Assembly (NCBI GenBank): GCA_040384465.1
Contig: JAZKJF010000004.1
Location: 124,001 to 188,000, forward strand
Source: UBA5078 sp040384465
GTDB lineage: Bacteria; Pseudomonadota; Gammaproteobacteria; Pseudomonadales; Pseudohongiellaceae
Direction: 5' to 3'
DNA length: 64,000 nucleotides
The number at the start of each line of letters is the position of its first letter. Position 1 is the first letter of the stretch. A program made the translations under genes and the position numbers. Shown piece by piece: positions 24,528-32,827 of this stretch. Below the pieces are notes generated by a model that saw only the letters and a program-made list of their open reading frames with translations, made no database searches and had not been told where the DNA came from.

Positions 24528-25937
24528 ATGCCCCTCATGTCACACGATAATGAATTTCCATACTTTGCGCCGGGTCAAGTAAAGGCCATTCGCGACGTCA
24601 TCTCCGTCACCAGCCTCAACCGCATGGCGCGCTCCCTGCTGGAAAATCACTTCGGCAATGTGATTGTCGAAGGCGAAATCTCCAATCTCTCCATGCCCGG
24701 CTCCGGCCACTGGTATCTGACGCTCAAGGATGAGGGCTCGCAGATTCGCTGCGCCATGTTCCGCAACCGCAACATGAGCGCCGGGTTCCGGCCGCGCGAT
24801 GGCATGCAGGTGATCGTGCGCGGCAAGCTCAGCATTTATGAAGGCCGTGGCGACTATCAGCTGATCGCCGAAGGCATCGAAGAGGCCGGGGATGGCGCTC
24901 TGCGCCGCCGCTTCGAGCAGCTCAAGCAACGGTTGAGCGCGGAGGGATTGTTCGACGCCGAGCGCAAGCGCCCCCTGCCCGCGCACACTCGCCACATTGG
25001 CGTGGTCACCTCGGCGACCGGCGCAGTGATTCGCGACATCATCAGCGTGCTCGGACGCCGTTTTCCTGCCATCGTCATCACCTTGTTCCCCGTGATTGTG
25101 CAAGGAGCAGAAGCGCCAGCCGCAATTGTGCGCGCCATCGCGACTGCCAACCGCCGCCGCGAAGAACTGGGCCTGGACGTGCTGATCGTCGGGCGCGGCG
25201 GTGGTTCCCTGGAGGATTTGCAGGCCTTCAACGAAGAGAGTGTAGCGCGGGCGATTCACGGCAGCGCCCTGCCGGTGGTGAGCGCGGTCGGCCACGAGAC
25301 CGACTTCACCATCGCCGATTTCGTCGCCGATCTGCGCGCCCCTACCCCCTCGGCAGCGGCCGAACTGTTAAGCCCCGACCGACAGGAATACCTGCAAGTG
25401 CTGGCTGGCTACGAGCAGATATTCAGTAAACTGATTCGCGAAAGGTTGCGACAGAGCACCCAGCAACTGCTGTGGCTGATACGCCAGCTCAAGCACCCGG
25501 GTCGCCGCCTACAGGAACATGCCCAGACACTCGACATTCTGGAGGGCCGCTTGTTGCGCGCGACTCGCCACCGCATCGGCGCCGCCGCACAGCGCCTGCA
25601 GCAGCTGCAACACCGCCTGCTGCTGGAGTCGCCACGCCATGTTATCCAGCAGCACAGCCTGCGGCAGACCGCTCTCCTGCACCGCTTGCAGCAGGGTTTA
25701 CGGCAAACGCTGCGGGACAAACAAGCTCAGCTCGCGACGCTGGCCCGCAGCCTCGACAGCGTCAGTCCGCTTAGCACCTTGCAGCGTGGCTACAGCATTA
25801 CCTTCGACGCTCAGGGTCAGGTGTTGCGCGACACTACGACAGTCCAGATCGGCACGACTATCACCACGCGACTCAATGACGGGACGCTACACAGCACCGT
25901 TACCGAGCTGCATGTGCACCAAAACCCGACAGGTTAA
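24528..25937 (+). CDS. xseA: Exodeoxyribonuclease VII large subunit
   Basis: This protein has about 469 residues; the start is either 24528 or the ATG at 24537, and neither has a clear ribosome-binding site. An N-terminal OB-fold (FGNVIVEGEISNLSMPGSGHWYLTLKD) is followed by the catalytic region with DVLIVGRGGGSLEDLQAF and SAVGHETDFTIADFVAD. A long coiled coil precedes LQRGYSI near the C-terminus. With the small subunit XseB, encoded elsewhere, it degrades single-stranded DNA. In many gammaproteobacteria xseA lies next to guaB; here a 13-kb block separates them. Confidence 0.97.
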   Translation: MPLMSHDNEFPYFAPGQVKAIRDVISVTSLNRMARSLLENHFGNVIVEGEISNLSMPGSGHWYLTLKDEGSQIRCAMFRNRNMSAGFRPRDGMQVIVRGKLSIYEGRGDYQLIAEGIEEAGDGALRRRFEQLKQRLSAEGLFDAERKRPLPAHTRHIGVVTSATGAVIRDIISVLGRRFPAIVITLFPVIVQGAEAPAAIVRAIATANRRREELGLDVLIVGRGGGSLEDLQAFNEESVARAIHGSALPVVSAVGHETDFTIADFVADLRAPTPSAAAELLSPDRQEYLQVLAGYEQIFSKLIRERLRQSTQQLLWLIRQLKHPGRRLQEHAQTLDILEGRLLRATRHRIGAAAQRLQQLQHRLLLESPRHVIQQHSLRQTALLHRLQQGLRQTLRDKQAQLATLARSLDSVSPLSTLQRGYSITFDAQGQVLRDTTTVQIGTTITTRLNDGTLHSTVTELHVHQNPTG

Positions 25938-25952
25938 AAAGGAGAGAACACT

Positions 25953-26780
25953 GTGTTGATACGTGGATTTCTATCGATCACAACCCTGTTGCTACTAAGC
26001 AACACGACCCTCGCCGTGCCCGTCAATACCTTGCCCACCGAAGCGTTGGTACCTGGCGGCATCGCGGTAGTGGCGACCGGCACTCAAGCGACTGCCGCCG
26101 AGTTTCGCGATGATCGCGTGATGCTGGCCGAGTACGAAGGCACCCAGTACGCAATCGTCGGTATTCCTCTCGATGCCAAACCGGGCACTCACGAGGTCGT
26201 GCTGACGGCGGCCGATGGCAGCACCGCAGACCTGAGTTTCAGCATCGTCGACAAGCAATATGTGGAGCAGCGCCTGACCATCACCAACGAGCGGCAAGTG
26301 AACCCGAACAATGACGACATGGTGCGCATCAACCGGGAGAGCGCCGAAATGAACCAGGCCTTCGCAAGCTGGGATGACACGCTGGTGCCAGTCATGCAGA
26401 TGCAGGCACCGACCGAAGGCCCGCGCAGCAGCTCCTTCGGCCTGCGCCGTTTCTTCAACGACCAGCCCCGCGCGCCCCATTCCGGCATGGATATCGCCGC
26501 TCCCGAAGGCACGCCCATCTACGCCCCGGCGCCCGGCGTGATCCGTGCCACCGGCAACTATTTCTTCAACGGCAACACCATCATTCTCGATCACGGCCAC
26601 GGCCTGATTACGCTCTATTGCCACATGAACACCATCGACGTCACTCCCGGCACGCGTGTCGAAGCGGGCGAGCAGATCGGCAGAGTCGGCCAGACCGGAC
26701 GCGTCACCGGCCCGCACCTGCACTGGAGCATCAATTTGAACAACGTCCGTGTCGACCCGGCATTGTTCATCTCGGAGTAA
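25953..26780 (+). CDS. M23-family (LytM) metallopeptidase, periplasmic
   Basis: This 275-residue protein starts with GTG at 25953, preceded by GGAGAG, 15 bases after xseA. A signal peptide (FLSITTLLLLSNTTLA) is followed by an N-terminal beta domain. The LytM domain has zinc ligands intact: HSGMDIAAPEGTPIYAP, HGHGLITLYCHMN and GPHLHWSINLNN. Active M23 enzymes cut peptide cross-links in peptidoglycan. This size and context after xseA are seen in related gammaproteobacteria. Confidence 0.93.
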   Translation: MLIRGFLSITTLLLLSNTTLAVPVNTLPTEALVPGGIAVVATGTQATAAEFRDDRVMLAEYEGTQYAIVGIPLDAKPGTHEVVLTAADGSTADLSFSIVDKQYVEQRLTITNERQVNPNNDDMVRINRESAEMNQAFASWDDTLVPVMQMQAPTEGPRSSSFGLRRFFNDQPRAPHSGMDIAAPEGTPIYAPAPGVIRATGNYFFNGNTIILDHGHGLITLYCHMNTIDVTPGTRVEAGEQIGRVGQTGRVTGPHLHWSINLNNVRVDPALFISE

Positions 26781-27066
26781 CCCGCATTCACGCTAACTGA
26801 TCAAATATTACCCCGTAATTGCCCGCCCTTTTCCTACTAATCTGCCGCTGACTTGGGTAAATTCCACGCAGTGCTGCGGTTCTAACGATTACAGAGGCGC
26901 TTCAATGTGCCGATACCCACACAGTCTCAAACAGAATCCTGTGAATCCAATCGCAAATTATCGGTTTGGCACTGGGCAAGCAGAGCCATCCGGTTCTGAA
27001 TAGACAGCAGGGAAAATTTCTACGCGTCAGGCGTAGTCATGCAAACGTGATAACAAGGATTGACCC

Positions 27067-27402
27067 ATGCCCGGACTGGAACTGTTTTTCAAACTACTGG
27101 TTGCTCATGCAGCGGCAGACTTCGTCCTGCAGCCCGAGGCTATGAGCCGTGGCAAGAACCGCTACAGCGATATCCATGACAAAGTGTCCAGCAATTTTCC
27201 CAAGTGGTATTACTGGCTGACTGCCCACGCACTGGTGCATGGTGGCATGGTCTATCTGATCACCAACAGTCTGTTACTGGGTGTCATTGAGACAGTCTCC
27301 CACTGGTGCATCGACTTCGCCAAATGTGAAGGTCTGCTTGGCTTCCACCAGGATCAGGCCCTGCATGTCGGGATCAAGGTCGGTTACGTTTTCGCGATTT
27401 GA
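27067..27402 (+). CDS. DUF3307 membrane protein
   Basis: This 111-residue protein has LFFKLLVAHAAADFVLQPEAM at the N-terminus, then a histidine-containing hydrophobic helix (ALVHGGMVYLI) and ETVSHWCIDFAKCEG, which match the DUF3307 family of small inner-membrane proteins. Its function is unknown; some members occur with phage-type HTH genes. The upstream 286-base gap (26781-27066) holds no gene that I can support, only a short hairpin (arms 27020-27025 and 27031-27036). Confidence 0.75.
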   Translation: MPGLELFFKLLVAHAAADFVLQPEAMSRGKNRYSDIHDKVSSNFPKWYYWLTAHALVHGGMVYLITNSLLLGVIETVSHWCIDFAKCEGLLGFHQDQALHVGIKVGYVFAI

Positions 27403-27494
27403 TGATGCCGGGCAATATCTCTTATAGTAGCCTCTGATCCACTTCCACCTTCAAACCGATCAACCACCTAGTAGAGCAAGCAGGTCAGTGTCCA

Positions 27495-28190
27495 ATGAGC
27501 AAGCGTGACGAACAGAAGAAAATCAGGGAACAGAAGCAGCGCGACGCCGAGCAGCGTACCACGCGGCAGAAACTACTGGCGAAGATCGCCATGTTCGTAA
27601 TCGGCCCATTGGTGCTGATTGCCGTGCTCTATGGCATGCTCGGTCAGGGGCAGGTGTATTCGCCGGTAGAGATCGCCGAGGTTGACCACACACGCGGCAA
27701 TCCCGAGGGCGTCAAACTGGTTGTCTATGCGGACTTCCAATGCCCGGCCTGCGCCAACGAGCATCAGTTGATGAGCCAGGCCTGGAATTCCATCAGCGAC
27801 AAGACCCAGCTGGTGTTCCGTCACTACCCGCTCAGCAATACCCACCCTCATGCCTGGGAAGCAGCCACCTTTGCCGAAGCGGCGGGCAAGCAGGGAAAAT
27901 TCTGGGAAATGTATGACCTGCTGTTCGTCAACCAGGCTTATTGGTCGACGCTGGGGGAAGTGACGGCGGAATTCGAAGGTTATCTGACCCAGTTGGAACT
28001 CGATGTCGAACAGGCGCGCCTAGATATCCGCTCTGACGATCTGCTGCAAAAGATTCGCAACGATCAGCGCAGTGGTACGCGCTCCGGTGTGCGCTCTACT
28101 CCAACGCTGTTCCTCGACGGCCGCATGGTGCCGACGCCGACCACCACTTTACAGATTCTCGAAATGGTCAACGAGGCGGCAACCTCCTGA
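27495..28190 (+). CDS. Membrane-anchored DsbA-like thiol oxidoreductase
   Basis: This 231-residue protein has a charged cytoplasmic N-terminus and one membrane segment (IAMFVIGPLVLIAVLYGML, residues 30-48). The thioredoxin-fold domain has the active site FQCPACANEH, near residue 85, and the cis-proline region GVRSTPTLFLDG. The C-terminal helices are typical of the DsbA/BdbD (Thioredoxin_4) family. It should act in the periplasm to make or rearrange disulfide bonds. No DsbB-like partner is adjacent. It converges with the amidotransferase gene, leaving one base between the stops. Confidence 0.9.
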   Translation: MSKRDEQKKIREQKQRDAEQRTTRQKLLAKIAMFVIGPLVLIAVLYGMLGQGQVYSPVEIAEVDHTRGNPEGVKLVVYADFQCPACANEHQLMSQAWNSISDKTQLVFRHYPLSNTHPHAWEAATFAEAAGKQGKFWEMYDLLFVNQAYWSTLGEVTAEFEGYLTQLELDVEQARLDIRSDDLLQKIRNDQRSGTRSGVRSTPTLFLDGRMVPTPTTTLQILEMVNEAATS

Positions 28191-28191
28191 C

Positions 28192-28935
28192 CTAAGCTCC
28201 TGAGCCCGGTGTCATGCCAATGATCCGGGCGAAGTTGCGCAGAATCAGTGTCGCGGCCGGAGTCTCCACGACTTCGGCCAGTAATTTCTCCGGTGTCATG
28301 CCTTCCTCTCGCAGCACCTCTTCTCGCTCCAGTACATAGGTCCGCATGACCGGCGCCGTGAATTCGGGGTGAAACTGCACGCCCCACGCCTGCTCGCCAA
28401 TCCGGAAACAATGATGCGGGTCGTGCGCACTCGACGCCAGCAGCGTGGCAGCGGCGGGCAATCTCAGCACCGACTGGGAGTGCGTCGCATGGGCCACAAA
28501 ATCCACAGGCACACCCGCCAGCAAGGGATCATCCAGCGCATCTCCGTGCAACCAGATTGGCACCGTGCCGATTTCCCGCCCGGCTGGGTGATAGTCCACC
28601 TGCCCCCCGCAGGCGTGCGCCAGCAACTGATGGCCGTAGCAGATTCCCAATACGGGCAACTCCCCTTGCACCGCCGCCAACAGATAGTCTCCTGCCACCA
28701 AATTCCACGGCGCAGCATCCGTGAGCATGGCCGGTGAGCCGGTCACCACGATGCCTGCGATGTCACTCAAGGGCGGCAGCGCTTCGTCCTCGTGGACTGC
28801 CACCGTGGTGGTCACGCTGGCGGGCAGGCCCATGGCAGTGATGATCCAATCTTCGAAATCCTCGCCGCTGGCACGCAAGGAAGTCAGGGTTTGTCCGGTT
28901 TTCATGATGAGCAAGGGTCTGGTCATAGTCTTCAT
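28192..28935 (-). CDS. Class I glutamine amidotransferase (GMP synthase-like domain protein)
   Basis: This 247-residue stand-alone GATase1 domain has the oxyanion segment GIVVTGSPAMLTD, the nucleophile cysteine in VLGICYGHQLLAHACGG and the histidine/glutamate in WGVQFHPEFTA. It resembles YfeJ/COG0518 proteins rather than true GuaA, because the pyrophosphatase half is missing. Such proteins release ammonia from glutamine or gamma-glutamyl compounds for an unknown partner. The preferred start is the ATG at 28935; 28926 is possible. Confidence 0.9.
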   Translation of the reverse strand: MKTMTRPLLIMKTGQTLTSLRASGEDFEDWIITAMGLPASVTTTVAVHEDEALPPLSDIAGIVVTGSPAMLTDAAPWNLVAGDYLLAAVQGELPVLGICYGHQLLAHACGGQVDYHPAGREIGTVPIWLHGDALDDPLLAGVPVDFVAHATHSQSVLRLPAAATLLASSAHDPHHCFRIGEQAWGVQFHPEFTAPVMRTYVLEREEVLREEGMTPEKLLAEVVETPAATLILRNFARIIGMTPGSGA

Positions 28936-29033
28936 TCCGAGTGTGGTATAACTCGCCTGTCATCCGGCACCGGACGACCGCGCCCTCACATCATAACAAT
29001 TAACAGCAGCCAGACCTGCACAGGAGCAACGCG

Positions 29034-29465
29034 ATGAATGCCCTTATGAAATCCCTCGACAATGTCGCTCTCAAATCACAGACTTTTTCCTGGGCGTTAC
29101 TGCGTATTCTCAGCAGCGCCATGTTCATGACCCACGGCTACGCGAAGCTGTTTGGCGAAAACCCGCAAACCATGTTCGGGGGAATGGATTTCTTCGGCGT
29201 CAATCTGGGCATCAACATGCTGTGGATCGCCGCCATCATCGAGCTGTGCGGCGGCGCTCTGCTAGTCCTCGGAATCTTCACGCGACCGCTGGCACTGCTG
29301 GCAGCCATCCTTATGGTGATGGCTTATCTCAGCGCCCACGCCGCCTGGTTCCCGACACTGAACCGGGGAGAACTGGCGGCCATGTACTTCATGGTGTATC
29401 TGGCGATCTTCGCCAAGGGCGCTGGGCCCATCAGCCTGGATGCGAAACTGTTTGGCAAGGCGTAA
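29034..29465 (+). CDS. DoxX-family membrane protein
   Basis: This 143-residue protein has four hydrophobic segments and the DoxX N-terminal pattern LRILSSAMFMTHGYAKLFG, then IIELCGGALLVLGIFTRPLALLAAI. DoxX proteins are small inner-membrane proteins of uncertain role, sometimes linked to quinone-dependent thiosulfate oxidation or redox stress complexes. GAGCAACGCG precedes the ATG. No partner genes are adjacent. Confidence 0.92.
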   Translation: MNALMKSLDNVALKSQTFSWALLRILSSAMFMTHGYAKLFGENPQTMFGGMDFFGVNLGINMLWIAAIIELCGGALLVLGIFTRPLALLAAILMVMAYLSAHAAWFPTLNRGELAAMYFMVYLAIFAKGAGPISLDAKLFGKA

Positions 29466-29489
29466 GCAAAGGTTGCACTCCTGCAGACG

Positions 29490-29521
29490 CTCAACTTCAA
29501 CGCTAACAGCGGGTAGTTGAG
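29490..29521. repeat. Nested inverted repeat after the DoxX gene
   Basis: Outer arms CTCAACT (29490-29496) and AGTTGAG (29515-29521) enclose inner arms CGCT and AGCG. It follows the DoxX stop by about 25 bases and may be a transcript-end hairpin. There is no T-run, so it is not a classic intrinsic terminator. Confidence 0.35.
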
Positions 29522-29586
29522 GGTGAGCGTCGCTGAGGCATTGCGGCTATAATCCGCGCCCACCCCTTACGTCAGGACGCCGCCTC

Positions 29587-30291
29587 TTGCCCGAACACTG
29601 CAACTCCATCATGGTCCTGCGCGCCCGTGAGCTGCTGAAAACCCGCAAGCCCTTTGCCGCGCGTGGCAGCAAGGTCAAACGCTGCCCTTCCTGCCTGTTG
29701 CCGCTCACCGGTTGCATCTGTGCATCGCGTCCAGCACCGCTGGCAGGCAGCGCCTTCTGCTTCATCATGTACTACGGCGAGGCCTTCAAGCCTACCAACA
29801 CCGGTCGGCTGATTGCGGATGTGATGCAGGACAATCACGCCTTTGTCTGGGACCGCACCAACCCGGACCCGGCGCTGCTGGCTCTGTTGAGCGACGAACG
29901 CTACGCCCCGATCTTGATCTTCCCGCATCAGTACGCTGTCCCGGAACGCTGCATACACTCACCACGCGAGGCGCCTGATGTGCAGGCTGGCAAGATTCCT
30001 TTGTACGTGATGCTCGACGGCACCTGGCGACAGGCCAAGAAGATGTTCAACAGCCCCTGCCTGGCGTCGTTGCCAGTGCTTGGCATCGACCCCGACCACG
30101 CCTCCAGTTATCAGCTGCGCGAAGCGGCACACAAGCACCAGCTCTGCACAGCAGAAGTGGCGGCGATGATTCTGGCTCTCGGAGAAGAAACGCAGGCAGC
30201 GCAGGCGCTGGCAGATTATTTCGAGGTGTTTCGCAGGAACTACATCGCGGGCAAGCCGCACATGGTGCTGCTCGAAGGGAATGACGAATGA
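29587..30291 (+). CDS. tapT: DTW-domain tRNA-uridine aminocarboxypropyltransferase (TapT-like)
   Basis: This 234-residue protein has an N-terminal zinc-ribbon-like segment (CPSCLLPLTGCICAS), the SAM-site serine region FKPTNTGRLIADV, and the family signature MLDGTWRQAKKMF. The C-terminal HQLCTAEVA motif is also present. The family adds a 3-amino-3-carboxypropyl group from SAM to uridine 47 of tRNA. A TTG at 29587 gives an N-terminus close to that of E. coli YfiP; an ATG at 29611 is the alternative. A perfect TATAAT at 29548-29553 may be its -10. It converges with the diguanylate cyclase gene. Confidence 0.92.
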   Translation: MPEHCNSIMVLRARELLKTRKPFAARGSKVKRCPSCLLPLTGCICASRPAPLAGSAFCFIMYYGEAFKPTNTGRLIADVMQDNHAFVWDRTNPDPALLALLSDERYAPILIFPHQYAVPERCIHSPREAPDVQAGKIPLYVMLDGTWRQAKKMFNSPCLASLPVLGIDPDHASSYQLREAAHKHQLCTAEVAAMILALGEETQAAQALADYFEVFRRNYIAGKPHMVLLEGNDE

Positions 30292-30295
30292 AACG

Positions 30296-31480
30296 TCAGG
30301 GTTCCAGCTCGACCCGGTTACGCCCCAGATGTTTAGCACGGTAGAGCGCTTTGTCAGCGCGCTGCAGGAAGGTGTCGAGTGTGTCACCAGGGTGATGCTG
30401 AGACACGCCCGCGCTGACTTTGAAACCGAAGGATCCCTGCGGTCCGGGTACCTCGATTTCCCCCACCGTCACCAGCAAACGCTCTAGCAGCTTGCTTGCC
30501 TGCTCCAGCGTGGTATCGGGCAGCAACAACACGAATTCCTCGCCACCAAACCGGGCAAACACATCGTTGCTGCGTCCGTCACGTCGACACACTTCGCTGA
30601 AACGGCGCAGTGCCTCGTCGCCAGCCTGATGCCCTTGCTGGTCATTCACGCTTTTGAATTCGTCGAGATCCAGCAAGGCCATGCACAGTGGCGATTTGTG
30701 CCGCTCGGCGCTGTGCAGACACAGTGCGAAGCGCTCGTCAAAGGAACGGCGGTTCAGTGCGCCAGTCAACGGGTCAATGGTAGCCAGCAGCTTCAACTCA
30801 CTCTCCAGCACACGGCTGGCGGCCAGAATGCGCTGCATCGTCATCAGCGTTACGCCGATGAAACACATCACCAACGCCGGAATCGCAAAGTTGTAGGGCA
30901 GCAGATAACTGAAGGAGTCTGTAGGCTGCACATAGGGAGCATCGCTCCACCAGTCGTAACCGGAATACGCCGAGCGCAGCAAGGTCACCACCGAATAGAT
31001 TGCCAGACAGACACCCACCAGCAGACCAGCCAATCGCGTGGAAGGTTCTCTGCGCTGCCGCAACAGCACCCACACCGCTTGCACAGGCAACAGCCCGGCG
31101 ATAAAAGCGTACACCATCATCAGAAAGTCCGAACTGCCGTCCCTGACCCAGTAATGGACATTGAAACCCACAAGAATCAACACACTGCCTGGCACGATCC
31201 AATAGGGCATGCGATACCCGAGGAAGCGGAAAATGCCGAGCAGAAAAATCGCCTCTCCGGCCATCTGCAACGCATTACTCACCACATTGAGGAAAGGGCT
31301 GCGCGTCACCGTGAAAACGGCGAACAGCAGTACGCCGCTGATCAAGATCCAGAGGCCGGCCATCCAGAAACCTGGCCCGGCAATCGGCCGCGACATTGCC
31401 CACAACGCGGTGGACGCCACGGCCAGTGCCAACAGCAGATTCACGCCCAGCAACATCGGGGAAAAATACAGAGCTTCCAT
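30296..31480 (-). CDS. Membrane-bound diguanylate cyclase (GGDEF)
   Basis: This 394-residue protein has an N-terminal region of about six or seven membrane helices (residues 1-215). The GGDEF domain starts at LLATIDPLTGALNRRSF. The active site GGEEF is intact, and an inhibitory RxxD site (RSND) lies five residues before it. It should make cyclic-di-GMP in response to an unknown membrane signal and be subject to product inhibition. The ATG at 31480 overlaps the hydrolase stop as TGATG, so the two are probably co-translated. Confidence 0.95.
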   Translation of the reverse strand: MEALYFSPMLLGVNLLLALAVASTALWAMSRPIAGPGFWMAGLWILISGVLLFAVFTVTRSPFLNVVSNALQMAGEAIFLLGIFRFLGYRMPYWIVPGSVLILVGFNVHYWVRDGSSDFLMMVYAFIAGLLPVQAVWVLLRQRREPSTRLAGLLVGVCLAIYSVVTLLRSAYSGYDWWSDAPYVQPTDSFSYLLPYNFAIPALVMCFIGVTLMTMQRILAASRVLESELKLLATIDPLTGALNRRSFDERFALCLHSAERHKSPLCMALLDLDEFKSVNDQQGHQAGDEALRRFSEVCRRDGRSNDVFARFGGEEFVLLLPDTTLEQASKLLERLLVTVGEIEVPGPQGSFGFKVSAGVSQHHPGDTLDTFLQRADKALYRAKHLGRNRVELEP

Positions 31481-32769
31481 CAGCAATCGCCATCAATGAA
31501 GCAGACGATCGCCTCGAACATGGAGGAGTAATGCGGATTGAAAGAACCGCGCCGGATCAGTTTGCCCTCGTAGCGCCCGTCACTGCCCAGATTGCGCTCT
31601 CCGTAGACTGTCTGCGCATCGTCGTTGACGCAGCTGTTGAAGTCCGGACTGTCCTCACCATACTGCAGGCAAATGCTGTAGGCGCCATCGAGCCCGTAGT
31701 GCGGGTCTTGTGGAGGGACAGACAGACTGGTGTGAGAGAGGCTGTAGACTCGCTGCTCCGGCGCCTCGGCAGGCAACACCTGCATGCCGGGACAACGGGT
31801 GACAGGATCACTGCCAGTCGCCTGCGCGCTGTACCAAAGCATCCGGCTCGGGCCGACGGGCGTCTTGCTGCAGAAGAATTGTCTGGCAGCCTCCATGTTC
31901 ACGGTGGTGTCATCGCCACTCGCAGCCATGAACACCGGCACGGACAGGGGTGCAAATTCCGGGCCAGTCAGATCACGGGTCAGCAGGTAGAACTCGGCAC
32001 CGGCATTCACCGAGAACGACTCATAACGCGCAGCATCGTGCTCGGATTCGGCGCCCAGCCAATCACTGAACCAGCGCAGATAAGGCGCCAGATACGCGGA
32101 ACTGCTGCGGGCGGCGATGGCGGGTGACAGCATGATCAGACCCTTCACCAGCGTGTCGTCGCGATGCGCATCGACATAGCGGACGGACAGCGAGGTACCG
32201 GTCGAAAAACCCACCATGTAGAGCGCCTGCACCTGGTTCCGGAAACTCTCTACCCCGAACTCGGTGACACGCAACCAATCCTCGTGGTGCATATCGAGAC
32301 TGTCACCCGGCTGCGTGCCATGCCCCGGCAACAGCAGGCCGCGCACGATGGCGCAAGGATAGCGCTCGGTCAGGGAAGCGGCCATGCCGCGCAATAGATA
32401 AGGAGAATCGGTGAGACCGTGGGTCAGCAGAAATCCCATGCCTGTGCCTGGCTGACCGGCACCTGCGTTGCAACGCTGCGGATCAGGCAGGATTTCATAG
32501 GGCGCGCGCATCTGCAGCACGCGCTCCAGCGGGTAACCGGGACCAAAGGGTTCGGGGTTGAGAGTGTAGTAGGATTGGGCAAGGACCGCACGGAGGCGCT
32601 CTTCGTTGCGGCTGACGTACTCGGAGAAGCTGGCGCCAGGGCTGGGAATCCAGGCTTCCTGCCCGGAGGGCTCATGCAGCGCAGACTCTGCAGCCAGCAA
32701 GGGGAGTGACAGACAGCCAAGCAACAACCCCGCAAGCACCCTCCGGCGACCGTGTCCTGCTTGACTCAT
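31480..32769 (-). CDS. Secreted alpha/beta hydrolase (esterase/lipase-like)
   Basis: This 429-residue protein has a signal peptide (VLAGLLLGCLSLPLLA) and an alpha/beta hydrolase fold. The strand and oxyanion region are GFLLTHGLTDSPYLLRG, the nucleophile elbow is VGFSTGTS, the acid is likely in AASGDDTTVN and the histidine in YSLSHTSLS. It probably cleaves an ester outside the cytoplasm. The ATG at 32769 follows GGGAG at about nine bases; a GTG at 32772 is possible. It overlaps the diguanylate cyclase gene, an unusual pairing. Confidence 0.85.
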   Translation of the reverse strand: MSQAGHGRRRVLAGLLLGCLSLPLLAAESALHEPSGQEAWIPSPGASFSEYVSRNEERLRAVLAQSYYTLNPEPFGPGYPLERVLQMRAPYEILPDPQRCNAGAGQPGTGMGFLLTHGLTDSPYLLRGMAASLTERYPCAIVRGLLLPGHGTQPGDSLDMHHEDWLRVTEFGVESFRNQVQALYMVGFSTGTSLSVRYVDAHRDDTLVKGLIMLSPAIAARSSSAYLAPYLRWFSDWLGAESEHDAARYESFSVNAGAEFYLLTRDLTGPEFAPLSVPVFMAASGDDTTVNMEAARQFFCSKTPVGPSRMLWYSAQATGSDPVTRCPGMQVLPAEAPEQRVYSLSHTSLSVPPQDPHYGLDGAYSICLQYGEDSPDFNSCVNDDAQTVYGERNLGSDGRYEGKLIRRGSFNPHYSSMFEAIVCFIDGDC

Positions 32770-32827
32770 CACTGACTACTCCCTGGTTGTCTGCTATGTC
32801 GCCAGCCTCAAGACTGTGCATTCTCAG

